A stretch of DNA of 64,000 nt from Uliginosibacterium sp036017065 (GCF_036017065.1 NZ_JAYXHR010000001.1:806001-870000); one strand, 5' to 3'. Positions 43,952-52,695 are shown, counted from the stretch's first letter. Numbers and translations: made by a program. Notes: generated by a model not told the origin, from the letters alone.

Positions 43952-45697
43952 CTACAACCTGCACGTCAGCAGCGCGTGCCCCTCGGCCGCCAGGCTGGCA
44001 ACCCGGCGCCTGACATCTCCGTGATAGATCACCGGATAGGCGCCACAGATCACATCCACGTAGTGCTGCGCATCCGCGTCGCGTCCGCTCCAGGCATATG
44101 CCGTCACGCAACGCTCCAACACCTCCAGGGAAGGCTTCGCGCGCGCTGCCGTATCGCACAACCCCGCCACGGTCGCGGCCTGTGCGCGGTCCGTCTCCAC
44201 CCAGTTGCGGATGCGCAGGATGCCGGCATGCGGTGCAAACATCGAACGTCGGTCCACCTGCAAGGCCAGCGACTCCACATGACGCACATCGCGCTGCGCG
44301 TCATCAATCACCGCATAGCCCTCCTCCAGCACCCGGTAGTCACGCAAGGTCCACCCCAGCATGAACACGCCAACCGCCACCGGCAGCAGTAACCAGCGGG
44401 AACTGAAACTGACCGTCCGCAAACCCTCGTCCTGCGCGTCCGCCAGCCCGATCGCGAGAAAGAACGGAATGATGAAATAGGTGTACCAGAGTGGATACTC
44501 CACCAGGCTGTGCAGCCCGATGATCGACACAATCGCCAGGCACCACCACCGCTCCGGCGTCGGCGGCAGTCGCAATTGCCTGATGAACCACCACACGAAC
44601 AAACCAACGATCACCAGCGCCGGCACCAAGCCCAGCTCCGCCGCCAGATGCAGGGGCGTGTTGTGGGCGTTCTCGCCGATGCGCACGAAAGTGGTCGGCG
44701 GCAACTTCGCTGCATGCTCGGCGGTCTGCCATGCGAACGTGCCGATGCCCGAGCCGGTAAACGGGTGCTCCAGCGCCGTCTTCAGCGCCACCTCCCAGTC
44801 GAACAGCCGCTGGCCATTCGACCCGCCCTCATCGATGCGGGAAGCCGCCGACACCACCTTGCTGCCGCTCAATACCCCGCTCGACACCAGCCCCTGCGCC
44901 AACACCGAAAGCACCGCCACCAGCAGCGCCCCGGCACGTAATCTTCGGCCCACCTCATCGCCGGCCCGCCCGACGATCCAGGCAAGCACCGGCAAAGCCA
45001 GCATGAACAGGAACACCGAGCGCGACGCCGATAGCGACGCCGCCATCGTCAGCATCGCCGCCGGCAAGACGAGCCAGCTCACCGGACGGGGCGAGCGCGC
45101 CCACAGATACAGAAGCGAGGCCAACCCCAGCCACAGAAGATTGGCGTAGTGGTTGGGCTGGGCAATGTTTCCGTACACGGCGGAATACAGCCGCGGCATC
45201 AGCCATCCCCCCCCCCCAACTCCCAGCAACTGGCAAAAACCCAACACCGCTTGCAGCAGAGCACAAACCAGCAGCGTCATTGCGCAAACAACCACGGGCC
45301 TATGTCCCGCGCCCGTCCAAGAGAGCAGCCCATGCCTTGGCAATACCCCGTCCCCGGAGCCCTTCAGAAAAAGTATCCCAGAACCTCGTAGGAAACCTCC
45401 ATGGCTTGCGAAGGCAGCCCCACCCAGCCCCCACGCCAATGCCCCCAGCGCCGCATACGCCGGCCAACCACCAGCGCGGCCCGCCAGCACCAATAGAGCC
45501 AACCCGATCACCACACAGCCTAAGCCCACGACACCTGCACGCAAACGTCCTGCAAACATCACTAACCCCGCCACTACCAAAATCGCTGCCGCATTACACC
45601 ACTCCTGCCAGAACACAGTCTGGGGATGGCGATGAAACGGTAAAAGCGTCGGCAAGGCCAAGGCAGCGATCAGGCACAAGCTGAGCAACGATTTCAT
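43952..45697 (-). CDS. PglL-like protein O-oligosaccharyltransferase (Wzy_C family)
   Basis: The 581-residue polytopic protein (about 11-12 helices) has the features of PglL enzymes: YGNIAQPNHYANLLWLGL in the first half, the Wzy_C motif IGENAHNTPLHLAAELGLVP, and EYPLWYTYFIIPFF, then a soluble periplasmic C-terminal region. PglL transfers lipid-linked glycan en bloc to serine or threonine residues of periplasmic proteins such as pilin. O-antigen ligase WaaL is a relative but lacks the long Wzy_C_2-like tail. The next genes upstream are two pilins, which supports the call. ATG 45697 is preferred to a TTG at 45712; neither has a strong ribosome site. Confidence 0.85.
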   Translation of the reverse strand: MKSLLSLCLIAALALPTLLPFHRHPQTVFWQEWCNAAAILVVAGLVMFAGRLRAGVVGLGCVVIGLALLVLAGRAGGWPAYAALGALAWGLGGAAFASHGGFLRGSGILFLKGSGDGVLPRHGLLSWTGAGHRPVVVCAMTLLVCALLQAVLGFCQLLGVGGGGWLMPRLYSAVYGNIAQPNHYANLLWLGLASLLYLWARSPRPVSWLVLPAAMLTMAASLSASRSVFLFMLALPVLAWIVGRAGDEVGRRLRAGALLVAVLSVLAQGLVSSGVLSGSKVVSAASRIDEGGSNGQRLFDWEVALKTALEHPFTGSGIGTFAWQTAEHAAKLPPTTFVRIGENAHNTPLHLAAELGLVPALVIVGLFVWWFIRQLRLPPTPERWWCLAIVSIIGLHSLVEYPLWYTYFIIPFFLAIGLADAQDEGLRTVSFSSRWLLLPVAVGVFMLGWTLRDYRVLEEGYAVIDDAQRDVRHVESLALQVDRRSMFAPHAGILRIRNWVETDRAQAATVAGLCDTAARAKPSLEVLERCVTAYAWSGRDADAQHYVDVICGAYPVIYHGDVRRRVASLAAEGHALLTCRL

Positions 45698-46159
45698 GGG
45701 ATTGGGCGGCAATAAAGAAGGGGCTGCATTGTGCCGAGAAATCCAATGCCTAACACACGATGCAAAGCCTAGCCTCGCAGCCAGCTGGTTAGAAGTTGGA
45801 AACCTCCGGGCTCAAGCGCAATAGAAGAAGTACTGCGACGCGACGATCGATGTAAAAACACACACCCGCTGACGCGTACCAAATAAACCCCGCCTTTTTG
45901 GCAGATCGTTTCCGATAAATTAACCGAGACACCAAGTTCAGCGCAAATCCATCCCTGCGCTTAAACAGGAAACAACACGCATCAGTATCAGGTTTTTAAG
46001 GCGTACGTACGGACAGGGGCCGGTCACAACAGTTTTGCTGAGATACTCTGACGGAGTCCAGCGTATTTTGACGGGCCTTATTGCGCTTGCTTCGCAAATT
46101 CCTAAGCGCTTAGGAACTCTTAAAACCTTCGGTTCAATGCCTGACGAGCCCGGATATGC
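45698..46159. other. AT-richer intergenic region between ligase and pilin genes
   Basis: About 460 bases with lower GC than the surroundings and no supported gene. It contains a perfect 18-base palindrome TTCCTAAGCGCTTAGGAA at 46099-46116, beside a short TTGCG/CGCAA hairpin. The ligase promoter probably lies here, but no clear hexamer pair was found. Confidence 0.55.
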
Positions 46160-46570
46160 TTAACACGCTCGTGGTTTGTACTGGGCATCAACGGTCGATG
46201 TACAGGACCATTGTCCTTGGTCAGTCCTAGCCAACGTATGAATGCGGCCGCTGAGCAATGCAACTGCTTCGCCATCGAACGTAAATGTCAGGCTGGCCTG
46301 CCCATCCGCCCCAAAGGTACCGGCGACCGTACCCAGATTGCTGGCACTAGCCGTAATGCCCAACTGGCCAATATCTGCCGGAACCCCTCCGCTCGTATAG
46401 ATATCTTCCGTCACTGTTTTCAATGCCGAAAGCGTAGCAAAAGCAGAGGTTGCCTGCGATTTCGCCGCGTAGCCCTGATAAGCCGGCAGCGCAATTGCCG
46501 CGAGAATGCCGATGACGGCCACCACGATCATCAGCTCTATCAAGGTAAATCCGGAGTGTCTGGAAGTCAT
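46160..46570 (-). CDS. Type IV pilin (PilA/PilE-like), second copy
   Basis: The 136-residue prepilin has a short leader MTSRHSG cut before FTLIELMIVVAVIGILAAIA, followed by a hydrophobic alpha-helix. E5 of the mature protein is present. A C-terminal disulfide pair is suggested by WSCTSTVDAQYKPRAC. It is the downstream member of a tandem pair, from which it is separated by a strong terminator, and may be a minor or weakly expressed pilin. Confidence 0.9.
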   Translation of the reverse strand: MTSRHSGFTLIELMIVVAVIGILAAIALPAYQGYAAKSQATSAFATLSALKTVTEDIYTSGGVPADIGQLGITASASNLGTVAGTFGADGQASLTFTFDGEAVALLSGRIHTLARTDQGQWSCTSTVDAQYKPRAC

Positions 46571-46596
46571 GACTTCTCCTTCTCAATCAGCAGACC

Positions 46597-46629
46597 AAAA
46601 AAAACCGCTGACACAGCGACAGCGGTTTT
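46597..46629 (-). terminator. Intrinsic terminator between the two pilin genes
   Basis: A 10-bp stem AAAACCGCTG/CAGCGGTTTT with a 9-base loop is followed on the minus strand by an uninterrupted T run. It lies 55 bases after the first pilin stop and before the second pilin start. Confidence 0.88.
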
Positions 46630-46684
46630 CTTTGCATCAGGGGAATGCGGAACAGAACCCGCTCCCCTGTAGGAGACTGACGTA

Positions 46685-47122
<438 letters not shown>

Positions 47123-47184
47123 TTTGTATATCTCCAATGTTCAGGGTGTCGCGGATACGAGTCCGATCCGCACGCCGGACTATG

Positions 47185-47200
47185 AGCCAGACACATGCCA
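47185..47200 (-). promoter_or_regulatory. Sigma-54-type promoter of the first pilin gene
   Basis: On the minus strand the sequence TGGCATGTGTCTGGCT has GG and GC exactly ten bases apart and matches the sigma-54 consensus TGGCAYR-N4-TTGCW except for one base in the -12 element. Transcription would start near 47174, about 50 bases before the pilin ATG. PilS/PilR with sigma-54 control major pilin genes in many proteobacteria. Just upstream lies an inverted repeat CGGACA-N11-TGTCCG (47205-47227). Confidence 0.6.
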
Positions 47201-47396
47201 TTGACGGACACCGCTCGTCGATGTCCGATCTAGTTCATCAAAAACAACACCTTACAAAACTTGAATCCATTCGTCGCTTAAGACCTTCGTAGCAAACACT
47301 GACGTTTTTCGGCAGTTGACCGTCAACGCCTGTCAGCACAGAGGGTTAACCACAGGTCCTGCGGGAAATATCTTCCTTGAAATCCCCAGCGTGTGC

Positions 47397-47867
47397 CTAA
47401 GCCAGCAGCGTGCGCTGGCGCCTGGCTGCAAAGAAACTGGACAGCAGCTGTCCGCATTCCTCGGCCAGCACACCGCCCTCTATCTGCGCATGGTGATTCA
47501 GACGGGTCTCGGCATAGAGGTCAAAGACGCTACCGGCCACGCCGGTCTTGGGATCCCGTGCGCCATAGACGACACGCGCGATCCGGCCATGGAAGATTGC
47601 CCCGCTGCACATGACGCAGGGCTCCAACGTGACGTAGAGCGTGGCGCTTGGCATGCGGTAGTTGCCCAATCGCTGGCCCGCGTCGCGCAGGGCCATGACT
47701 TCGGCGTGCGCAGTCGGATCGTTGCGGAAGATGGGCTGGTTACAGCCGCGGCCAATGATCTCGTCGTTCAGCACGACCACCGCGCCGACCGGCACTTCGT
47801 CGAAGCTACCGGCCTCTCTCGCAAGCGAGAGCGCTTCGCGCATGAAGAACTCGTCGCGCTCCTTCAT
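47397..47867 (-). CDS. tadA: tRNA-specific adenosine deaminase TadA
   Basis: TadA converts A34 of tRNA-Arg(ACG) to inosine. The 156-residue protein has the zinc deaminase motifs NDPTAHAEVMALRD with catalytic Glu and TLEPCVMCSGAI. ATG 47867 overlaps the stop of the small membrane protein gene as ATGA. Its length and the ARDPKTGVAGSVFDL segment match TadA rather than other deaminases. It is at the end of the guaA transcript. Confidence 0.94.
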   Translation of the reverse strand: MKERDEFFMREALSLAREAGSFDEVPVGAVVVLNDEIIGRGCNQPIFRNDPTAHAEVMALRDAGQRLGNYRMPSATLYVTLEPCVMCSGAIFHGRIARVVYGARDPKTGVAGSVFDLYAETRLNHHAQIEGGVLAEECGQLLSSFFAARRQRTLLA

Positions 47868-48094
47868 GACGCACTGCCTTGATCGTCGTCGCCACCGCGT
47901 CGCTTCCACGCGGCGAGCGCCAGCGTTGCCAGCGCCAGCAGCAGTTCATCCAGCAGGGGAATGAAGTCCGGCACGATCAGGTTGATGACCAACAGGGCCA
48001 GCATCAGCAGGAACAACTGCGGAAAGCGCAGTCGCCGCGCGAAGCCCAATAGAGCGGCAGGCAGGAAACGCGCGATCAATCGGGAGATTGCCAT
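47864..48094 (-). CDS. Small membrane protein (DUF6116-like)
   Basis: The 76-residue protein has a basic N-terminal helix (LIARFLPAALLGFARRLRFP) and a long hydrophobic stretch LFLLMLALLVINLIVPDF plus a second one ending in LAAWKRR. It resembles the small DUF6116 family of inner-membrane proteins, though I recall this only from sequence. Position between guaA and tadA, 12 bases after the guaA stop, suggests co-transcription. Function unknown. Confidence 0.7.
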   Translation of the reverse strand: MAISRLIARFLPAALLGFARRLRFPQLFLLMLALLVINLIVPDFIPLLDELLLALATLALAAWKRRGGDDDQGSAS

Positions 48095-48106
48095 CGCGCT
48101 AGGTCC

Positions 48107-49711
48107 TCATTCCCACTCGATGGTGGCGGGCGGCTTGCCGGAGACGTCGTAGACCACGCGGTTGATGCCACGCACCTCGTTGATGATGCGGTTGCTGACG
48201 CGGCCGAGCAGGTCGTGCGGCAGATGCGCCCAGTGTGCGGTCATGAAATCCTGCGTCTGCACGGCGCGCAACGCCACAACGTATTCATAGGTGCGGCCGT
48301 CGCCCATGACGCCAACGCTCTTCACGGGTAGGAACACAGCAAAGGCCTGGCTGGTGAGGTCGTACCAGGTCTTGCCCGAATTTTCATCGACTGTCTTCCG
48401 CAGCTCTTCGATGAAGATGGCGTCGGCACGGCGCAGCAGGTCGGCGAAGTCCTTCTTCACTTCACCAAGAATGCGGACGCCAAGGCCTGGACCCGGGAAG
48501 GGATGGCGATAGACCATGCCGGCAGGCAAGCCTAGGGCGACACCCAGTTCGCGCACTTCGTCCTTGAACAGTTCACGCAGCGGCTCCAGCAGCTTGAGGC
48601 CCAGTTGCTCGGGCAGGCCACCGACGTTGTGGTGGCTCTTGATGGTCGTGGCTTTCTTGGTCTTGGTGCCGCCACTCTCCACCACGTCAGGATAGATGGT
48701 GCCTTGCGCGAGGAACGTGGCGCCCTTGTGCCCTGATCCGCTCCGCTTGAGCTTTTCAGCCTCGGCCTTGAAGACGTCGACGAACAGGCGGCCGATGATC
48801 TTGCGTTTCTGCTCAGGATCGCTGACACCGGCCAGCTCTCCCATGAAGAGATCGGCGGCATCAACACGGATGACCTTGGCGTGCAGCTTGCCGGCAAACA
48901 TCTCCATCACCAGATCGCCTTCGTTCAGCCGCAGAAGGCCGTGGTCCACAAAGACGCAGGTGAGCTGTTCGCCGATGGCACGGTGGATCAGTGCGGCAGC
49001 CACCGAGGAATCCACGCCGCCGGACAAGCCGAGGATGACCTCTTCGTCACCGACCTGCTCGCGGATTCTCGCGACGGCCTCCTCGATGTAGTTGCCCATG
49101 ATCCAGTCGCCCGAGCAACCGGCAATCTCGCGCACGAAACGATTGAGCATCGCAGCGCCCTGCAGGGTGTGCGTCACCTCGGGGTGGAACTGGACGGCGT
49201 AGTAACCCTTCTCTTCGTTGGCCATGCCGGCGATCGGGCAACTGGGCGTGGAAGCCATCAGCTTGAAGCCCGGCGGCAGCGCGGTGACCTTGTCGCCGTG
49301 GCTCATCCACACCTTGAGCATGCCGTGGCCTTCCGTTGTGGCGAAGTCCTGGACGCCCTGCAGGAGCCGGGTATGTCCATGCGCACGCACCTCAGCGTAG
49401 CCGAATTCGCGCGTGTCGCTCCAGCTCACCTCGCCGCCCAGTTGCACGGCCATGGTCTGCATGCCGTAGCAGATGCCCAGCACTGGTACGCCGAGATCCC
49501 AAACGGCTTGCGGCGCGCGTAGCGCGTGGTCCTCGTAGGTCGATGCATGGCTGCCCGACAGGATGATGCCCTTGGGTGCGAAGCTACGGATGAAATCATC
49601 CGACACGTCGTTGGGATGGATCTCGCAATAGACATGCGCTTCGCGCACCCGGCGCGCGATGAGCTGGGTGACCTGGGAGCCGAAATCGAGGATGAGGATC
49701 TTGTCGTGCAT
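48107..49711 (-). CDS. guaA: GMP synthase (glutamine-hydrolysing)
   Basis: GuaA aminates XMP to GMP. The 534-residue protein has a class I glutamine amidotransferase domain with catalytic Cys in VLGICYGMQTMA, then the ATP-pyrophosphatase PP-loop GLSGGVDSSVAAALIH and a C-terminal dimerisation domain ending PPATIEWE, as in all GMP synthases. ATG 49711 (MHDKILILDFGSQVTQLIAR) is chosen. guaB lies directly upstream, but an intrinsic terminator separates the two genes, so guaA may be partly independent or attenuated. Confidence 0.97.
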   Translation of the reverse strand: MHDKILILDFGSQVTQLIARRVREAHVYCEIHPNDVSDDFIRSFAPKGIILSGSHASTYEDHALRAPQAVWDLGVPVLGICYGMQTMAVQLGGEVSWSDTREFGYAEVRAHGHTRLLQGVQDFATTEGHGMLKVWMSHGDKVTALPPGFKLMASTPSCPIAGMANEEKGYYAVQFHPEVTHTLQGAAMLNRFVREIAGCSGDWIMGNYIEEAVARIREQVGDEEVILGLSGGVDSSVAAALIHRAIGEQLTCVFVDHGLLRLNEGDLVMEMFAGKLHAKVIRVDAADLFMGELAGVSDPEQKRKIIGRLFVDVFKAEAEKLKRSGSGHKGATFLAQGTIYPDVVESGGTKTKKATTIKSHHNVGGLPEQLGLKLLEPLRELFKDEVRELGVALGLPAGMVYRHPFPGPGLGVRILGEVKKDFADLLRRADAIFIEELRKTVDENSGKTWYDLTSQAFAVFLPVKSVGVMGDGRTYEYVVALRAVQTQDFMTAHWAHLPHDLLGRVSNRIINEVRGINRVVYDVSGKPPATIEWE

Positions 49712-49749
49712 GCTGTATGTCGTGCTTGGGGAATGAACCGGATGAGCCA

Positions 49750-49779
49750 AAAGAGAAAGGCGTCCGGAAGGGACGCCTT
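49750..49779 (-). terminator. Intrinsic terminator or attenuator between guaB and guaA
   Basis: A perfect 9-bp stem AAGGCGTCC/GGACGCCTT with a 5-base loop follows the guaB stop and is trailed on the minus strand by TCTCTTTTGG. It lies 46 bases before the guaA start. Confidence 0.75.
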
Positions 49780-49797
49780 GATCCACTCGACGGCCGA

Positions 49798-51258
49798 TCA
49801 ATCCTGGTGGTAGTTGGGTGCTTCCTTGGTGATCTGGACGTCATGCACATGCGATTCACGCATGCCTGCCGAAGTAATCTCGACAAACTGGGCGCGCGTA
49901 CGCATGGCTTCGATGGAGCCACAACCGACGTAACCCATCGATGCCCGCAGGCCGCCCATCAGTTGATGGATCACAGCAGAAACCGGGCCCTTGTAAGGCA
50001 CGCGGCCTTCGATGCCTTCGGGCACCAGCTTGTCCGCATTGTTCTCGGCATCCTGGAAATAGCGGTCCGCCGCACCTTGCTGCATGGCGCCCAGGCTGCC
50101 CATGCCGCGATAGCTCTTGTAGCTGCGGCCCTGGAACAGCACGGTCTCGCCCGGCGCCTCTTCGGTGCCGGCAAACAGACCACCCAGCATCACGGCGTAG
50201 GCACCGGCGGCGATGGCCTTGGAGATGTCACCCGAATAGCGGATGCCACCGTCGGCAATGAACGGCACACCGCTGCCATCCAGCGCCTTGGCCACATTGT
50301 CGATGGCCGTGATCTGCGGCACGCCGACGCCGGCCACGATACGAGTGGTGCAGATGGAGCCAGGGCCGATGCCGACCTTCACTGCATCCGCCCCGGCTTC
50401 GACCAGCGCAAGCGCCGCGTCACCCGTGGCAATGTTGCCGCCGATGACCTCGACTTGCGGGAAGTTCTTCTTCACCCAGCTCACACGGTCGATGACGCCT
50501 TGTGAATGGCCGTGAGCAGTATCCACGACGATGACGTCGACACCAGCCTCCGCCAGCAACTCGACGCGCTCTTCGGTACCCGCACCGACACCAACCGCCG
50601 CACCGACGCGCAGGCGACCCTGTGCGTCCTTTGCGGCCAGCGGGTGCTCAGTGGATTTCAGAATGTCCTTGACCGTCACCAGACCGTACAGCTCGCCACT
50701 GCTCTTCAGCACCAGGACGCGCTCCAGGCGGTGCTTGTGCATCAGCGCCTTGGCGTCTTCCAGCGAAGTGCCTTCCGGCACGGTCACCAAGCGGTTACCC
50801 GGCGTCATGATGGCGGAAACAGGCTGGTCGAGATTGGTCTCGAACCGCAGGTCACGGTTGGTAACGATGCCCACCACCCGTCCGCCATCCACCACCGGCA
50901 GGCCGGAGATTTTGTGCTGGCGGGTCAGCGCCAGCACCTGCCGTACACTCAGCGTAGGCGGAATCGTGATCGGGTCGCGCAGTACGCCCGATTCGAAACG
51001 CTTCACGCGAGCGACTTCCTGAGCCTGCTGCTTGGCGGGAAAGTTCTTGTGGATGATGCCCATCCCGCCCTCTTGCGCCAAGGCAATCGCCAGGCGCGAC
51101 TCGGTCACCGTATCCATTGCGGCGGAGACCAAGGGGATGTTCAGGGAGACGTTGCGAGTCAGCTTCGAGGCGAGGCTGACATCCTTCGGCAGCACGTCTG
51201 AATGGGCGGGAACGAGCAGGACGTCGTCAAACGTCAGGGCCTTCTGAATCAGGCGCAT
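49798..51258 (-). CDS. guaB: Inosine-5'-monophosphate dehydrogenase
   Basis: GuaB oxidises IMP to XMP, the first step to GMP. The 486-residue protein has the N-terminal part of the barrel (MRLIQKALTFDDVLLVPAHS), two CBS domains inserted at about 90-200, the NAD-binding and catalytic loop GIGPGSICTTRIVAGVG with the active-site Cys, and a mobile flap and C-terminus ending KEAPNYHQD. ATG 51258 has AAGGA eight bases upstream and a good sigma-70 promoter. guaB and guaA are the usual pair. Confidence 0.97.
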   Translation of the reverse strand: MRLIQKALTFDDVLLVPAHSDVLPKDVSLASKLTRNVSLNIPLVSAAMDTVTESRLAIALAQEGGMGIIHKNFPAKQQAQEVARVKRFESGVLRDPITIPPTLSVRQVLALTRQHKISGLPVVDGGRVVGIVTNRDLRFETNLDQPVSAIMTPGNRLVTVPEGTSLEDAKALMHKHRLERVLVLKSSGELYGLVTVKDILKSTEHPLAAKDAQGRLRVGAAVGVGAGTEERVELLAEAGVDVIVVDTAHGHSQGVIDRVSWVKKNFPQVEVIGGNIATGDAALALVEAGADAVKVGIGPGSICTTRIVAGVGVPQITAIDNVAKALDGSGVPFIADGGIRYSGDISKAIAAGAYAVMLGGLFAGTEEAPGETVLFQGRSYKSYRGMGSLGAMQQGAADRYFQDAENNADKLVPEGIEGRVPYKGPVSAVIHQLMGGLRASMGYVGCGSIEAMRTRAQFVEITSAGMRESHVHDVQITKEAPNYHQD

Positions 51259-51285
51259 ATCTACTATCCTTGCACGCAAAGACGC

Positions 51286-51314
51286 ATTATACGGATCGCG
51301 CCGGCTTGCTGCAA
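51286..51314 (-). promoter_or_regulatory. Sigma-70 promoter of guaB
   Basis: -35 TTGCAG (51314-51309) and -10 TATAAT (51291-51286) lie 17 bp apart on the minus strand. Transcription would start near 51279, 21 bases before guaB. Confidence 0.75.
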
Positions 51315-51344
51315 AACCGGTGGAAAGCGTCACCTGGAGAACAC

Positions 51345-51821
51345 ATGTCCCGTAACAGCCTGACCGCTTTTGCCCTAGTCCTGTTTGCCGGCGCCACCAG
51401 CGCCCAGATCTACACCTGGAAAGACGCCAGTGGTCGCGTGCATTACGCGGACAGCCCGCCTGCGGGCGTAAACGCGCAGCCTGTACGCGGCGGCGGAACC
51501 GTCAGCACGACTGCTCCGACAAGCCAGTCAAAACCGGCCGCGACTGCTTCAAGCCCCAAGTCCTGGGCGGAGAAAGACCTTGAGTACCGGCAACGCAAGG
51601 CGGATCAAGCCGCAAGCGATGAAGCAAAGCGCAAAGCCGACGCACAGAAGGCGGAGAAATCCGCCTATTGCAACGACCTGCAGCGCAACATCACCATGCT
51701 CGACCAAGGCGGCAGGATCACGCAAGCCGGGCCGAACGGAGAACGGGACTACATGAGTGACGACGCGATCCGCGCCGAGGCTGACCGGCTCCGCGCGCAG
51801 CACGCCCGCGACTGCCGCTGA
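51345..51821 (+). CDS. DUF4124 domain-containing exported protein
   Basis: The 158-residue protein has a signal peptide (MSRNSLTAFALVLFAGATSA, cleavage about residue 20) and a DUF4124 domain beginning QIYTWKDASGRVHYADSPP, seen in many periplasmic proteobacterial proteins. The remainder is a charged helical tail with one Cys pair (YCNDL and DCR). Its role is unknown. GGAG lies six bases before ATG 51345. The gene diverges from guaB and its terminator lies within the coding region of the facing rnfH gene. Confidence 0.82.
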   Translation: MSRNSLTAFALVLFAGATSAQIYTWKDASGRVHYADSPPAGVNAQPVRGGGTVSTTAPTSQSKPAATASSPKSWAEKDLEYRQRKADQAASDEAKRKADAQKAEKSAYCNDLQRNITMLDQGGRITQAGPNGERDYMSDDAIRAEADRLRAQHARDCR

Positions 51822-51840
51822 TTCCCGCCAGCGTCCCAAG

Positions 51841-52173
51841 TCAGGCGGCGGCTTTAGGCCCGCCGCCTTTTTTCATGGCCTTGCCTTCTTCCGCCCTCCT
51901 GCGGCGAACCTCCTTCGGGTCGGCCAGCAACGGGCGATAGATTTCCACGCGATCACCATCGTGAAGGACGTCTTCGGGCCTTGCCAGCTTCCCGAACACC
52001 CCCAACTGGTTGACGCTGCCTAGTGATATCTCGGGAAACATCCGCAGCAAACCTGATGCGGACACCGCGTCCTCCGCCGTGCTGCCCAACTCCAGGTGCA
52101 AGCTCACAACCTGCTGCGCCTGCGGCGTGGCGGCATAGCTGACTTCGACGGCGATCATGCGCGGCGCGGCCAT
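51841..52173 (-). CDS. rnfH: RnfH family ubiquitin-like protein
   Basis: The 110-residue protein of the RnfH/PasI family has a beta-grasp fold (VSYAATPQAQQVVSLHL, then GVFGKLARPEDVLHDGDRVEIYRPL), the last segment being the most conserved. It is named for proximity to rnf genes in some bacteria and pairs with RatA elsewhere (the ratA-rnfH or pasTI pair); here the start shares one base with the ratA stop (TGATG). The C-terminal tail (MKKGGGPKAAA) is basic. Its function as an antitoxin is disputed. Confidence 0.9.
   Translation of the reverse strand: MAAPRMIAVEVSYAATPQAQQVVSLHLELGSTAEDAVSASGLLRMFPEISLGSVNQLGVFGKLARPEDVLHDGDRVEIYRPLLADPKEVRRRRAEEGKAMKKGGGPKAAA
51843..51873 (+). terminator. Terminator of the DUF4124 gene inside rnfH coding sequence
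   Basis: On the plus strand AGGCGGCG/CGCCGCCT form an 8-bp GC-rich stem with a 10-base loop, followed by TTTTTC. The stem coincides with the last codons of rnfH on the other strand. Confidence 0.7.
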
Positions 52174-52601
52174 CACCCCACCTGCTGCGCGCGCTTCACG
52201 AAGGCATCGACGAAGGTGGTGGCGATGTGATGGAACACCGGTCCCACCACCTTTTCCAGCAGCTTGTTCGAGAATTCGTAGTAAAGGCGGAACTCGATCT
52301 TGCAGGCGGCTTCTCCCAACGGGATGAATCGCCACTCCCCTTCCAGATGACGGAAAGGGCCATCACGCAGGGCGATCCGCATTTCTCCGGGCGGCACCTT
52401 GGTATTGGCCGTCGTGAATTGGGATTTGATGCCGTGATAGTTGATGTGCAAGGTCGCCACCGTCAGCGTCTCCGTTCGCTCGACGACTTCTCCACCGGCA
52501 CACCAGGGCAGGAACTGCGGATACGCTTCCACCCGGTCCACGAGTTCGAACATGTGCGCGGGGGTGCGCTCTATCAGCACGGTTTTTCTGACTTCGGCCA
52601 T
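52173..52601 (-). CDS. ratA: RatA/PasT family START-domain protein
   Basis: The 142-residue protein has a START-like fold with LVDRVEAYPQFLPWCAGGEV near the N-terminus and YYEFSNKLLEKVVGPVFHHI at the end, like E. coli RatA/PasT and mitochondrial Coq10. Roles proposed include inhibition of 70S ribosome formation and ubiquinone-related lipid binding; the Coq10-like one is more widely accepted. It starts at ATG 52601 and is coupled to rnfH. smpB diverges from it, a common arrangement. Confidence 0.92.
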   Translation of the reverse strand: MAEVRKTVLIERTPAHMFELVDRVEAYPQFLPWCAGGEVVERTETLTVATLHINYHGIKSQFTTANTKVPPGEMRIALRDGPFRHLEGEWRFIPLGEAACKIEFRLYYEFSNKLLEKVVGPVFHHIATTFVDAFVKRAQQVG

Positions 52602-52609
52602 GAGCGTTT

Positions 52610-52651
52610 TTGCGGCAGACGGAGGCGGGCAGTTAGAATGTCCGATTCTAG
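52610..52651. promoter_or_regulatory. Overlapping divergent promoters of ratA and smpB
   Basis: TTAGAATGTCCGATTCTAG (52633-52651) is an inverted repeat with TAGAAT -10 boxes on both strands, at 52634-52639 for smpB and 52650-52645 for ratA. The plus -35 may be TTGCGG at 52610-52615 with an 18-bp spacer. The minus -35 is weak. Confidence 0.55.
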
Positions 52652-52695
52652 CCGATGGTCCGCCAGATGGGCCCGCGCGCGACACTGACGACACA

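Noticed and set aside
49712..49797. Possible purine riboswitch before guaA.
   Set aside because: The gap is only 86 bases and holds a simple terminator hairpin, with no aptamer-like conserved core seen.
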